NCBI GenBank assembly: GCA_017511405.1
Contig: JAFWKB010000005.1
Coordinates: 1-11,750, forward strand
DNA length: 11,750 bases
Origin: Candidatus Saccharimonadota bacterium
GTDB taxonomy: Bacteria; Patescibacteriota; Saccharimonadia; Saccharimonadales; Saccharimonadaceae
Reading direction: 5' to 3'
The translations under genes and the position numbers were made by a program. The notes under the pieces were generated by a model. That model did no database searches and was not told where the DNA came from. It saw only the letters and a program-made list of their open reading frames with translations. Below, piece by piece: positions 1 to 7,180 of this stretch. Each line of letters starts with the position of its first letter. Position 1 is the first letter of the stretch.

Positions 1-1
1 A

Positions 2-166
2 ACCAAAAATTACAACTCCTTCGTCTCCGCCAAAAAGGCTTATCTTCTCGAACATCCCAAGACGAGTTCTAAAAACTCGTCAACAAGCTCACAAAACTCG
101 TCGACAAGTTCCAAAAACACAGATTCCGTCTCCGATTCCTTCGACGAATCAAGTTTGACACTTTAG
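2..166 (+). CDS. 3' end of an unidentified protein with a Ser/Thr/Asn-rich heptad tail (partial)
   Basis: An open frame enters from the left edge and stops at TAG 164-166, giving 54 C-terminal residues. The first 20 or so (YNSFVSAKKAYLLEHPK) look like ordinary folded protein. The rest is low complexity, with three heptapeptide units of the form T-S-S-(K/Q)-N-x-x followed by an acidic Ser/Asp stretch. The other two frames on this strand close early or lack such structure, and the wobble bases vary between repeat units, which supports real coding. The family cannot be recognised from this fragment. It lies 25 bases before a secreted murein hydrolase on the same strand, so a cell-envelope or secretion role is possible, but that is only an inference from position. 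Confidence 0.6.
   Translation, partial: TKNYNSFVSAKKAYLLEHPKTSSKNSSTSSQNSSTSSKNTDSVSDSFDESSLTL
62..124 (+). repeat. Three 21-bp tandem units encoding a TSS(K/Q)N heptapeptide
   Basis: Units at 62-82, 83-103 and 104-124 encode TSSKNSS, TSSQNSS and TSSKNTD. The units differ mainly at synonymous positions. The same stretch contains an 8-bp perfect inverted repeat, GACGAGTT (61-68) and AACTCGTC (74-81), with a 5-base loop. The inverted repeat probably follows from the repeat composition and is not backed by a T-tract. Confidence 0.6.
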
Positions 167-183
167 CTTAAATTTATTACAAT
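155..183 (+). promoter_or_regulatory. Near-consensus sigma-70-type promoter of the murein hydrolase gene
   Basis: TTGACA at 155-160 (6 of 6 to the -35 consensus) is separated by exactly 17 bases from TACAAT at 178-183 (5 of 6 to the -10 consensus). The -35 lies inside the last codons of the preceding gene. The ATG at 192 is only 8 bases beyond the -10, so transcription would begin at or within about two bases of the start codon. No Shine-Dalgarno sequence is present. Confidence 0.75.
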
Positions 184-191
184 TAAAAAAG

Positions 192-3038
192 ATGAAAGGT
201 CATTTTTCTCATCTTTTTAAACCCTTTACTTTTGTTTTTATATCCATCTTTTTAGTTGTTTTTTGCGTCCTAAGCCGCACCTCGACCGCAAACGCAACCC
301 TAACTCCGAGCGAGCGTAGTTTTTTTGGTGCTAACAATATTATCTTTGTCGATTGTAATCAATCTGGTGGTGGAATGGCAGCCTCATCAGCATTAACATC
401 TCCGATTGGGACTTGGAAAGCACAAACTTATACAGATTTAACAGAAGACCAATTGCGCGGACTCGTAGCGGTCGCCTATGCCGAAAACGGAAACAACATT
501 ACGACCGTTTCGACAGAACTATCGTTTTTCCCCAATATCTTCGAATATGAAAGAAAAAGCACCCCAAGAACCGCAAATAATCTCGTTAATTACGTCAGGA
601 CAAGCTCGTGGTTCTCCACTAGAGCAGAATACGACAACCGTTCCCATACTGCAACAGAAGAAGAATTAGCCGCTGCTCGTAGTATCCTTATCGAAGGGAA
701 TCGAACACTTCCCCCGGAAATAAACGAGCACGACGGAATCGGAGATATAGCGTACGTCGAACTGGATGGAGTACAACACGAACCTAAAGAATCAAAAGAT
801 AACTACGTCTCTCAAAAAAGCGTTATCATGCAAAACAGCCATATAAGTGGTGCGCACAAATGGACTTTCTTCCGTTGGGCGGACCCGAATGGAACAACCG
901 TAGGCGGTAATAGCAGTGGAGGAACTGGAGATCCTTTTGGATATCTTCCAGGATCAACCCCCTCGCCTGCATCTTCCACCAACCCCGGCAATTCTTCCGG
1001 TGGCTCAAGCGTTAATGGTAGCGGCACTATCAATACTAACACCTCCGGCTCCGTCACTAACTATAAGGGCGACACCATCCTCTCCGCCGACGATATCGCC
1101 ACAATCACCAAAAACCAACCCATTTACGAAGAAGCCGTAAAAAACACTAACCCTGCAATCCCTTGGCAAATGCTCGCCGCAATTCATTATCGCGAACGCC
1201 ACCTAAGCCGCACTAATCCCGATAATGGCTATGGAGTCTTTCAAGTCGGTACTGACCCAAATAAGTATCCTAAAACCGATACAGATATCTCCGATGAAGA
1301 ATTCTTAACTCAGGCTAAAGAAGCCGCCATGCTCCTTACTAACAAATACAAGGGTACCAACTATACCCCCGGAACCGATGATGGTGTCAAATACGGTTTC
1401 TTCGCCTATAACGGCGTCGCCCCAAGTTACATTTCTCAAGCTCTCGCTCTGGACACAAATCCAAAACTCACCCAAGAACAAGCCGAAGTCGGCGAAGGTT
1501 CACCCTATGTCATGAATCGCTACGATAAAGAACGCGACCCGACCGACTCAGAGACTGCCGCTTCTAACACCTGGTGCCAAATCAAAACCGACGGAGGTAC
1601 TCCTGTTTGTCCCGCCAATAACGATTTTGGCGCTTATGTAGTTTACTCCGCCCTCACCGGGACCGAGTGGCAAAAAACTGGTGGGACTACCAACACCATC
1701 AATCCTTGCCAAGGCGCCAACGCTACCGCCTCCTCCAGCAGTGGCGGCTGCGGTGGAGCCGGAATTGCCGAATTCGCCGAGAAAGTCGCGTGGCCTGAAG
1801 ACCAAAAATCACGAGGCGATAGCGAAGTTTATCCAGCTTTTGCTGAAGCGGCCAGGGCTGTCGGCATAGAAACTGCCGCAGACGCAAACATAGATGCCGA
1901 CAATGGAGGACCTGCGAGTTGCGACCACTTCGTTGCGATTGTCGTAAAAAACACAGTTGACCCAGAATTTCCTTTTGGCGCAACAGACGCACAGCGAGAC
2001 TATCTCTTAAACTCGCCCAAATGGACAGAAATCCCCAACTTGGGAAACACTTCTAACCTTCAACCTGGAGATGTTTTTGTCGTTGCTCAAGGTGACGGCG
2101 GGCTAGAACATGGACATATTTACATCTATCTAGAACCCGGCAAACGCGCACACGCATCGTGGAATGACCACACTGGAATAATCGACTCTACAGCTGAAAG
2201 CTACACAAAAACAAAAGACGGCCACACAGGCACCTATCACATCTTCCGCTCCACCTCTCAAGAAAACTGCAACATGGAAGGCGGCACTACTGGCTCCTTC
2301 GATGAAGGACTCAAACAAATCGAAACCGAGAAGAACATCAAAGTCGGCGCCGCCGTCTCCGCTCCTGGAAATTCCAACATGACCGACGTTCAAATCGGCG
2401 GATCCCTCCTCTCAACAAAAGCCGGGAAAACCATGTCTGTTCCTCTCGCAATAGCCGCTAAACAAAAAAATGTCTCGACATCTAGCGTCACCGATCCTTT
2501 CGGAAGCAAATGTTCTTACAGTCTCGGCGACGCAATCAAAAACGCCGTTGCCAAAGACGAGAACTGTGCCGCTTGGTCGCTCTGGAGCGCGCTAGGAGGG
2601 AATGACTCCGCCGCAACCACCATCTCCGACGTCCTCAAAGCCGGAAAAGCTACCGACATCACGGTCAACTCTACTAAGTCCGGAAACACGATAACTCCGA
2701 ACACGACCGACTGGGGGCTCGTCTCTCAAGCTATCTTTGCCGCCAACATGTCCTCGATTTCTGACGCTCCCGACATCCTCTCTGCCATGAAATCTCACGT
2801 TTCCACCAATAACAACGGCCTCAACAGTGCCTCCTTCTCCTCTGCCATGACCGCCGGAGGCTCCAGTGACGGCGTCACTCGCCAATTCGGTATCGTCAAA
2901 CTTTCCAACGGCAAATGCTCCGCAATCTCCATAGCCGCCGACGGCGCTTCTAAGTTCAGCGTTCTCGACGATATCGTCGGAAAAGTCCTTGAACAACAAA
3001 ATAATTTGCCTTCCGGCACTTGTCCATCGGGGCTATAA
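192..3038 (+). CDS. Secreted multidomain peptidoglycan hydrolase (SleB-like, lysozyme-like, CHAP/NlpC-like, degenerate beta-lactamase-like)
   Basis: A 948-residue exported protein. Residues 1-35 form a signal peptide (hydrophobic 12-27, likely cut after STANA). Residues 80-251 resemble the SleB/cell-wall-hydrolase fold: LTEDQLRG, a candidate catalytic E98 in AYAENG, the block LPPEINEHDGIGDI, and a closing DPFGY. After a Gly/Ser linker, residues 322-500 look like a transglycosylase/lysozyme domain with E335 in IHYRE, GYGVFQ and AYNG. After another linker, residues 545-690 look like a CHAP or NlpC/P60 amidase with C577 in SCDHFVAIV and H642 in EHGHIYIYL. Residues 703-938 resemble the class A beta-lactamase/transpeptidase fold, but the catalytic motifs are missing. 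There is no Shine-Dalgarno sequence before ATG 192; a strong promoter lies just upstream. Domain calls come from motif recognition, not a profile search: cysteine hydrolase and lysozyme domains fairly sure, the first domain less so. The likely role is cutting host or self cell wall outside the membrane. The next gene starts 4 bases after the stop. Confidence 0.8.
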   Translation: MKGHFSHLFKPFTFVFISIFLVVFCVLSRTSTANATLTPSERSFFGANNIIFVDCNQSGGGMAASSALTSPIGTWKAQTYTDLTEDQLRGLVAVAYAENGNNITTVSTELSFFPNIFEYERKSTPRTANNLVNYVRTSSWFSTRAEYDNRSHTATEEELAAARSILIEGNRTLPPEINEHDGIGDIAYVELDGVQHEPKESKDNYVSQKSVIMQNSHISGAHKWTFFRWADPNGTTVGGNSSGGTGDPFGYLPGSTPSPASSTNPGNSSGGSSVNGSGTINTNTSGSVTNYKGDTILSADDIATITKNQPIYEEAVKNTNPAIPWQMLAAIHYRERHLSRTNPDNGYGVFQVGTDPNKYPKTDTDISDEEFLTQAKEAAMLLTNKYKGTNYTPGTDDGVKYGFFAYNGVAPSYISQALALDTNPKLTQEQAEVGEGSPYVMNRYDKERDPTDSETAASNTWCQIKTDGGTPVCPANNDFGAYVVYSALTGTEWQKTGGTTNTINPCQGANATASSSSGGCGGAGIAEFAEKVAWPEDQKSRGDSEVYPAFAEAARAVGIETAADANIDADNGGPASCDHFVAIVVKNTVDPEFPFGATDAQRDYLLNSPKWTEIPNLGNTSNLQPGDVFVVAQGDGGLEHGHIYIYLEPGKRAHASWNDHTGIIDSTAESYTKTKDGHTGTYHIFRSTSQENCNMEGGTTGSFDEGLKQIETEKNIKVGAAVSAPGNSNMTDVQIGGSLLSTKAGKTMSVPLAIAAKQKNVSTSSVTDPFGSKCSYSLGDAIKNAVAKDENCAAWSLWSALGGNDSAATTISDVLKAGKATDITVNSTKSGNTITPNTTDWGLVSQAIFAANMSSISDAPDILSAMKSHVSTNNNGLNSASFSSAMTAGGSSDGVTRQFGIVKLSNGKCSAISIAADGASKFSVLDDIVGKVLEQQNNLPSGTCPSGL

Positions 3039-3042
3039 AACT

Positions 3043-3690
3043 ATGAATCCTTCTATATCTAACCAACCTAACCAAAACCGCTCGCCCTTAATCATCGGCC
3101 TCCTATTCTTCGGAATCGCTTTTGTCCTCGTCTTATTTGGAGTTATCGTCGCTTCTTTTGCCAGCTCCCGTTCCGGAACCCTCGTTTTGAATTATTCTCC
3201 CGCCTCCGCTGTCGCTACTATTAATGGAAAAGAATACTCCGCCGGAGAATACTCCCTCCCGGTCGGGACTTACGAAGTTTCCGTCTCAAAACTCGGCTTC
3301 GAAACCGAGACCGAAACCATAACCGTCTCCGGAAATTCTAAAGCTCCCGCTCTCTTTATCTTAAATCCAAACTCCGAGTTCACTAAAAATTGGTATACCA
3401 CCAACAAAAGCGATGCGATGCTCGCCGATGGGATTGTTGGTCAAATGGACGAATTTTCCTCTACCCAAACCCTCGCCGAGAACCCCATCATTAAAAAACT
3501 TCCCATTAAATATACCGACTTCCAAATCTATAGTAGCTCTTGCGACAACTCTTTTTGTATCAACATCTACGCCTCCCCAGAAAACCGCGAAAAAGCTCTC
3601 GAATATTTTATCGACAATCTCGATAAAAACATCGGAAAATACAAAATCATTTTCATGGATTACACAAACCCCTTCACAGGAGATTATTGA
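3043..3690 (+). CDS. Single-pass membrane protein with extracytoplasmic PEGA domain (paralog 1)
   Basis: A 215-residue protein. ATG 3043 is preferred: an in-frame ATG at 2989 exists but would overlap the hydrolase gene by 50 bases, whereas 3043 lies 4 bases after its stop. A GGGG at 3029-3032 may be a weak ribosome site. A short polar N-terminus is followed by one membrane helix (about 14-38), a PEGA domain (about 45-105, with SPASAVATINGKEY, PVGTYEVSVSKLGF and ETETITV), and a C-terminal domain with a C167-x4-C172 pair. PEGA domains are beta-sandwich modules common on surface and membrane-anchored proteins. The precise role is unknown. It is a paralog of the protein at 4131-4781, which has the same layout and the same cysteine spacing. 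It ends in TGA overlapping the next ATG by one base, so it is probably cotranslated. Confidence 0.85.
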   Translation: MNPSISNQPNQNRSPLIIGLLFFGIAFVLVLFGVIVASFASSRSGTLVLNYSPASAVATINGKEYSAGEYSLPVGTYEVSVSKLGFETETETITVSGNSKAPALFILNPNSEFTKNWYTTNKSDAMLADGIVGQMDEFSSTQTLAENPIIKKLPIKYTDFQIYSSSCDNSFCINIYASPENREKALEYFIDNLDKNIGKYKIIFMDYTNPFTGDY

Positions 3691-4127
3691 TGCAACGTTT
3701 TTCTAATCTATTTGCCAACAAAAAGACTCGGATAATCGCTCTTGTCCTCGTTATTTTCTTGATTCTATTTGTCGTTATCCTCGTTCCGAGCCCCTTCCGT
3801 TCCACCCCTCTCCCAACCTCTGAGTCCTCTCTTCTCCTCCGCCTTCGCCTCACTAAAAACGTCAAATCTGCTTGCGAAACCACAATTAATAATCGCTTCG
3901 CCTTCCTATCCGACAGATTCACAATCCAAAAAATCGTCTTGATTAACAGTAAATATGCCGCCGGAATTATCAATTATAATGGCTCCACCTATCGCGCTCT
4001 CTTAATTAAAAATAGCGAAAACAATTGGGAAGTCTATAACCTCCCAGAAATCGTTTTGTCATATCGTGATTTCCCAGACATCCCTAAAAACGTCATCGAA
4101 ACTCTAAACAACCTAAAAGGGAATTAG
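3690..4127 (+). CDS. Small single-pass membrane protein of unknown function
   Basis: A 145-residue protein that starts at ATG 3690, overlapping the previous TGA (TGATG). AGGAG at 3678-3682, seven bases before the ATG, fixes this start; a TTG one codon upstream is less likely. One strongly hydrophobic helix spans about residues 14-33, followed by a Pro/Ser-rich spacer and a domain of about 100 residues predicted to lie outside the membrane (YAAGIINYNGSTYRALLIKN, NNWEVYNLP). No family is recognised. The strand-rich C-terminal part with an NNWEVY segment could be a small ligand- or substrate-binding fold, but that is only an impression. It lies between two PEGA paralogs in a tight operon, so it probably works with them and the hydrolase at the envelope. 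Confidence 0.8.
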   Translation: MQRFSNLFANKKTRIIALVLVIFLILFVVILVPSPFRSTPLPTSESSLLLRLRLTKNVKSACETTINNRFAFLSDRFTIQKIVLINSKYAAGIINYNGSTYRALLIKNSENNWEVYNLPEIVLSYRDFPDIPKNVIETLNNLKGN

Positions 4128-4130
4128 ACA

Positions 4131-4781
4131 ATGTCCACTACTAAGAATACAAAAACCATCATTATTGCCATAGCTCTAATCGGCTCTTTTATTATAGTTG
4201 TCCTAATCGCCATGATTGTCTCCCTTTCCAAACCTTCTTCTCCTACCACTCTCTATATTTCCGCCGCCCCTAAAACCGCTAAAATCTACCTCGATGATAA
4301 TCCCGTAGAAAACCGAACCGAAGTCAAAGTCGCCCCCGGCGAACACACTATCGAAGCTCAAAACGAAGGCTTTACCGAAGAAACTCTCACCGTCTCCTCA
4401 AAAGCCGGCGTCACCACCCCTGTAGAAATTCTTCTTCTCTCAACCAACGACGATTATACTATCTTCGAAAACTCCTCCGATGACCTCTATCTCCTCTATA
4501 AATATTCATCCACTCACCCCGATAACGAAACCATAAAACAATTCCTAGAAAAATACGAACAAGCTGCTAAAATCCAAGACATCCTCCCTATCTCCGTAAG
4601 AAACTCCCCCTCTGATTTTTATTACATCCTCTACGAAGACTCTCCCACAATTTGCGAGCGCATCTATTGCCTTAAGGTTGGTGCCTCGAGTCAAGACGCC
4701 GCAAACCGCGCTCTCTCCGAGATTCGCAATCACGGCTTCAATCCGAAAGATTACCAAATAATCACCTCGATTGGCCTCTAA
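4131..4781 (+). CDS. Single-pass membrane protein with extracytoplasmic PEGA domain (paralog 2)
   Basis: A 216-residue protein that starts three bases after the preceding stop. An AAAAGGG stretch at 4114-4120 is a possible ribosome site. It has a membrane helix at about 9-32, a PEGA domain at about 39-102 (TLYISAAPKTAKIYLDDNPV, VAPGEHTIEAQNEGF, EETLTV), and a C-terminal domain with C175-x4-C180. That last domain aligns by eye with the C-terminus of the 3043-3690 protein: an LPI motif, the CX4C pair, an alanine-serine, then an amphipathic helix and a YQII/YKII strand. The two genes therefore look like diverged duplicates. The stop codon lies inside the 3' end of recF on the other strand, with a 4-base convergent overlap. 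Function beyond membrane-anchored PEGA protein is unknown. Confidence 0.85.
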   Translation: MSTTKNTKTIIIAIALIGSFIIVVLIAMIVSLSKPSSPTTLYISAAPKTAKIYLDDNPVENRTEVKVAPGEHTIEAQNEGFTEETLTVSSKAGVTTPVEILLLSTNDDYTIFENSSDDLYLLYKYSSTHPDNETIKQFLEKYEQAAKIQDILPISVRNSPSDFYYILYEDSPTICERIYCLKVGASSQDAANRALSEIRNHGFNPKDYQIITSIGL

Positions 4782-5788
4782 TAATTATCTTCTACCGCTC
4801 CCACACTCGTAATAATTACTTGATTCTTTTTAAAGTTTTTTACGAGTGCCTTTTGTCGCGTCTCATCAAGTTCAGAAAATACATCATCCAAAAGCACCAC
4901 CGGTACCTTTCCGAGCTTCTCAAATATTTCTTCCGCTTCAATAAATTTGAGCGCAATCACAATTGATCGAACTTCCCCCCGACTCGCCGAACCATCTGCC
5001 TCAACTTCATTAAAAAAGAAGGTATAGTTGTCCCGATGCGCCCCAAAACTTGTATGCCCAATCATCCTGTCCCGCTCAAAATTCGCTTCAAGTTGCCTCA
5101 AATACCCACTTTCCTCAAATTCCGCATCCCGCTCAAGAGTAATCCCTATCTTATCGTCGTTTTCCGCAATCGAACGATAGACATCGGTGAGTCTTTTGTT
5201 GATTTTTTCCACAAAACTCACCCTAGTTTTCCACAACTCAACTCCAAGTCTCGCAAGAAGCACATTCCAAGAAAACATTTCTTCTTTTTTCAAATACTCT
5301 TTCTTGAGCAGTTCATTCCTCTGTCTAAGTGCTTTATTATATTTAGAAAGGGAACTACTATACTTTTCGTTTAGTTGAGAAAAACTTCTATCAAAATAAT
5401 CTCGTTTTCTACTTGGGCTTGCCCCAACTAAATTTAAATCATCCGGCTCAAATAACACAATCGGATATTTATATTTTCTCGGCAACCTCGCCGTCTTTTT
5501 ATCACCCGCTAAAAACGTCTTCTTATTTGCTTTTGCATCATAAATCACAACAACCTTTTCTCCGTCTACGTACAAAACCTCTACTCTGTAAAAATCTTTA
5601 CCCCTTTTTACAATCTCCCGATCCACCGCCCTAAAACTTTTTCCTTGTAAAGTCTCGTAAATTCCTTCAAGTATCGACGTTTTTCCGCTCCCATTTTCGC
5701 CAGAAATCATCGCTGTTTCTTTCCAACAGTTAAGTTCAAAAAACTCGTGACTCCTAAAATTTGTTAATTTGACTGATTTTATAATCAT
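4778..5788 (-). CDS. recF: DNA replication/recombination ATPase RecF
   Basis: A 336-residue SMC-like ABC ATPase, slightly shorter than typical RecF (about 360). RecF binds gapped DNA and, with RecO and RecR, helps load RecA at stalled forks. Visible motifs in order are the N-terminal KLTNFRSHE typical of RecF, Walker A GENGSGKT (30-37), GAHRDN (249-254, equivalent to the family GPHRD motif), the ABC signature as SRGEVRS (268-274), and Walker B VVLLDDVFSELDETR (297-311). The central part (130-230) is the helical arm with many charged residues. The ATG (5786-5788) overlaps the dnaN TAA by one base, so translation is probably coupled. The 3' end overlaps the convergent PEGA gene. Confidence 0.95.
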   Translation of the reverse strand: MIIKSVKLTNFRSHEFFELNCWKETAMISGENGSGKTSILEGIYETLQGKSFRAVDREIVKRGKDFYRVEVLYVDGEKVVVIYDAKANKKTFLAGDKKTARLPRKYKYPIVLFEPDDLNLVGASPSRKRDYFDRSFSQLNEKYSSSLSKYNKALRQRNELLKKEYLKKEEMFSWNVLLARLGVELWKTRVSFVEKINKRLTDVYRSIAENDDKIGITLERDAEFEESGYLRQLEANFERDRMIGHTSFGAHRDNYTFFFNEVEADGSASRGEVRSIVIALKFIEAEEIFEKLGKVPVVLLDDVFSELDETRQKALVKNFKKNQVIITSVGAVEDNY

Positions 5789-6894
5789 TACGATTTAAGC
5801 GGCATTATGATATGTGTATATCTTTGACTTTTCTCATTCTTCACAATAATCGGCGACACTTTACCCGTAAATCCAAGTCTCACTTTTTCCTCATCCAACG
5901 CATTTAATGCGTCAATTAGAAACCTTGAATTAAGCGTTATTCTCTCGTCCTTCACGATTTCCGTCTCAATCTCCGAGGTATTTTCACCATATTCATTCGC
6001 CACCGAACCAACCGCAAATGTTCCCGTTGAGGTTTTCGCTTCTAAAACAATCGAGCCTCCAACCTCCCTTGCGAACAATGCCGCAAGTTTAGTTACCCTA
6101 ACAAGCTCCGCCTTATTAAGCAAAACCTCCGCCTCGCTCTCCTTTGGAATTAATTGTCTATAATCCGGAAAACTCCCATCAATTAGCTTTGATGTAATCT
6201 CAATTTCCCCAATCCTAAACCTAACTTGTGTTTCGTCGAATAGGATTTCAATTTCTTCAACATCATCAGAAAGCGTTCTAAGCACCTCAGAAAGGGAATT
6301 GGTCGGTACAATCGCCTTAATCTCGCTTTCCACTTTCCGAATTAACTCTCGCTCCGCCAATCTATAACCGTCCGTTGCCGCCACATAAAGCACACCATCC
6401 GCCGTATTAAAATACACTCCCGTAAGCGCCGGCCGAGTCATATCGTTCGAACTCGCTACAATTACTTGATTAATCCCCACCTTAAACTCATCCACCCCCA
6501 TCTTGAACTTTACCGCCGCACTCTCTTCAATGCCCGGAAGCTCTGGAAAATCATCCGCCACTGCTCCATTAAGTGTTGACTTATACCCCTTCGATTCGAC
6601 ATTGACCTTTGTTCCTTCTGTTGTAATTTTTACAACATTCTTCTTCGGTAAATTCGCTGCAAATTCTGCAAGTAATCTTGCTGGAACCGTAATCACCCCA
6701 TCTTTACTCTCGCTGACCGGAATAAAATCAACTACTGCCATATCAAGGTTCGTGGTTGTAAGACTTACTTTTCCTTCATCAACCCTTATAAGAACGTTAT
6801 TAAGTATTGGTAAAGTTGCCTTGCTACTTGCCGCTACTCTGCTTACTATACTTAATGCTTTTGCCAACTTTCCTGAATCAACTTCTAGCTCCAT
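5788..6894 (-). CDS. dnaN: DNA polymerase III beta subunit (sliding clamp)
   Basis: A 368-residue protein, the usual clamp length. It forms a ring dimer that tethers the replicative polymerase to DNA. The sequence runs through three similar clamp domains. Recognisable blocks are ASSKATLPILNNVLI in domain I, the SNDMTRPALTGVYF stretch and AATDGYRLA in domain II, and the C-terminal YTHIIMPLKS, which corresponds to the conserved IMP end of bacterial clamps. A strong Shine-Dalgarno sequence (AGGAAGGAG on the minus strand, about 6899-6907) precedes the ATG. The gene lies 309 bases downstream of dnaA, with the putative unwinding region between them, and is followed immediately by recF. Confidence 0.97.
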   Translation of the reverse strand: MELEVDSGKLAKALSIVSRVAASSKATLPILNNVLIRVDEGKVSLTTTNLDMAVVDFIPVSESKDGVITVPARLLAEFAANLPKKNVVKITTEGTKVNVESKGYKSTLNGAVADDFPELPGIEESAAVKFKMGVDEFKVGINQVIVASSNDMTRPALTGVYFNTADGVLYVAATDGYRLAERELIRKVESEIKAIVPTNSLSEVLRTLSDDVEEIEILFDETQVRFRIGEIEITSKLIDGSFPDYRQLIPKESEAEVLLNKAELVRVTKLAALFAREVGGSIVLEAKTSTGTFAVGSVANEYGENTSEIETEIVKDERITLNSRFLIDALNALDEEKVRLGFTGKVSPIIVKNEKSQRYTHIIMPLKS

Positions 6895-6937
6895 ATTTTC
6901 TCCTTCCTTTATTTAAAAGCCCTTTCTAAATATATAT

Positions 6938-6957
6938 TAGTAGTCGTAGTAATAGGG
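6938..6957 (+). promoter_or_regulatory. DnaA-trio-like element next to a DnaA box
   Basis: Six consecutive triplets at 6938-6955 read TAG TAG TCG TAG TAA TAG, then GG at 6956-6957, a two-base gap, and a DnaA box TGTGGAAAA at 6960-6968. To the left is an alternating TATATAT tract. DnaA-trios are known as repeated 3'-(G/A)AT-5' units between a GC-rich patch beside a DnaA box and the AT-rich melting region; they guide DnaA onto single strands. Five of the six triplets fit. This comes from reading the sequence and has no experimental support here. Confidence 0.75.
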
Positions 6958-6959
6958 TA

Positions 6960-6968
6960 TGTGGAAAA
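6960..6968 (-). promoter_or_regulatory. DnaA box TTTTCCACA next to the unwinding element
   Basis: An exact TTTTCCACA on the minus strand (TGTGGAAAA on plus), one mismatch from the E. coli type TTATCCACA. It lies two bases from the GG patch of the trio element and has the same orientation relative to the melting side as the E. coli R1 box. Confidence 0.8.
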
Positions 6969-7113
6969 CGTGAATTTCGTGAAAAATTCCACCGTCTCCC
7001 CCTGTAAAACTTCTCCACAATTCTCCCCACATTTTTTAGCAACCCGAACGGAAAAACCGTGGAAACCCGAGTTTTTCCCACAACTAAAACTTCCAAAACT
7101 TTCCAAAATTAAC

Positions 7114-7134
7114 TTTTCAACAATCTTATCAACA
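7114..7134 (+). promoter_or_regulatory. Pair of near-consensus DnaA boxes, 12 bp apart
   Basis: TTTTCAACA at 7114-7122 and TTATCAACA at 7126-7134 each differ by one base from TTTTCCACA or TTATCCACA. Their 12-base spacing equals that of the exact pair at 7160-7180. They may be lower-affinity sites. Confidence 0.55.
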
Positions 7135-7159
7135 ACAAACTCGCAATCTCTACACACAT

Positions 7160-7180
7160 TTTTCCACATAGTTTTCCACA
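7160..7180 (+). promoter_or_regulatory. Pair of exact DnaA boxes TTTTCCACA, 12 bp apart
   Basis: TTTTCCACA occurs at 7160-7168 and 7172-7180 in the same orientation, immediately after the dnaA coding end. Two further imperfect sites lie between these and dnaN: TTCTCCACA at 7011-7019, and a TTTTTCCCACA with one extra base near 7073-7082. Confidence 0.8.

Noticed and set aside
61..81. Inverted repeat as a terminator of the upstream gene
   Set aside because: It lies inside the coding frame, has no T-tract, and the frame continues about 85 bases further.
62..124. CRISPR-like short repeats
   Set aside because: The three 21-bp units abut without spacers and lie in frame in a coding sequence.
2592..2999. 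135-codon minus-strand frame opposite the hydrolase gene
   Set aside because: It is the antisense shadow of a well-supported gene, with low-complexity Gly/Val/Asp composition and no ribosome site.
2989..3042. Upstream ATG for the first PEGA gene
   Set aside because: It would overlap the hydrolase gene by 50 bases and add a non-hydrophobic stretch before the membrane helix; ATG 3043 fits operon spacing.
3688..3690. Alternative genetic code with TGA as glycine
   Set aside because: TGA here ends the PEGA gene exactly where the next ATG and ribosome site occur, and no conserved gene in the window has an internal TGA.
6503..6916. 137-codon plus-strand frame opposite dnaN
   Set aside because: Antisense shadow of dnaN, with Ser/Thr/Phe-rich composition from reading a conserved gene backwards.
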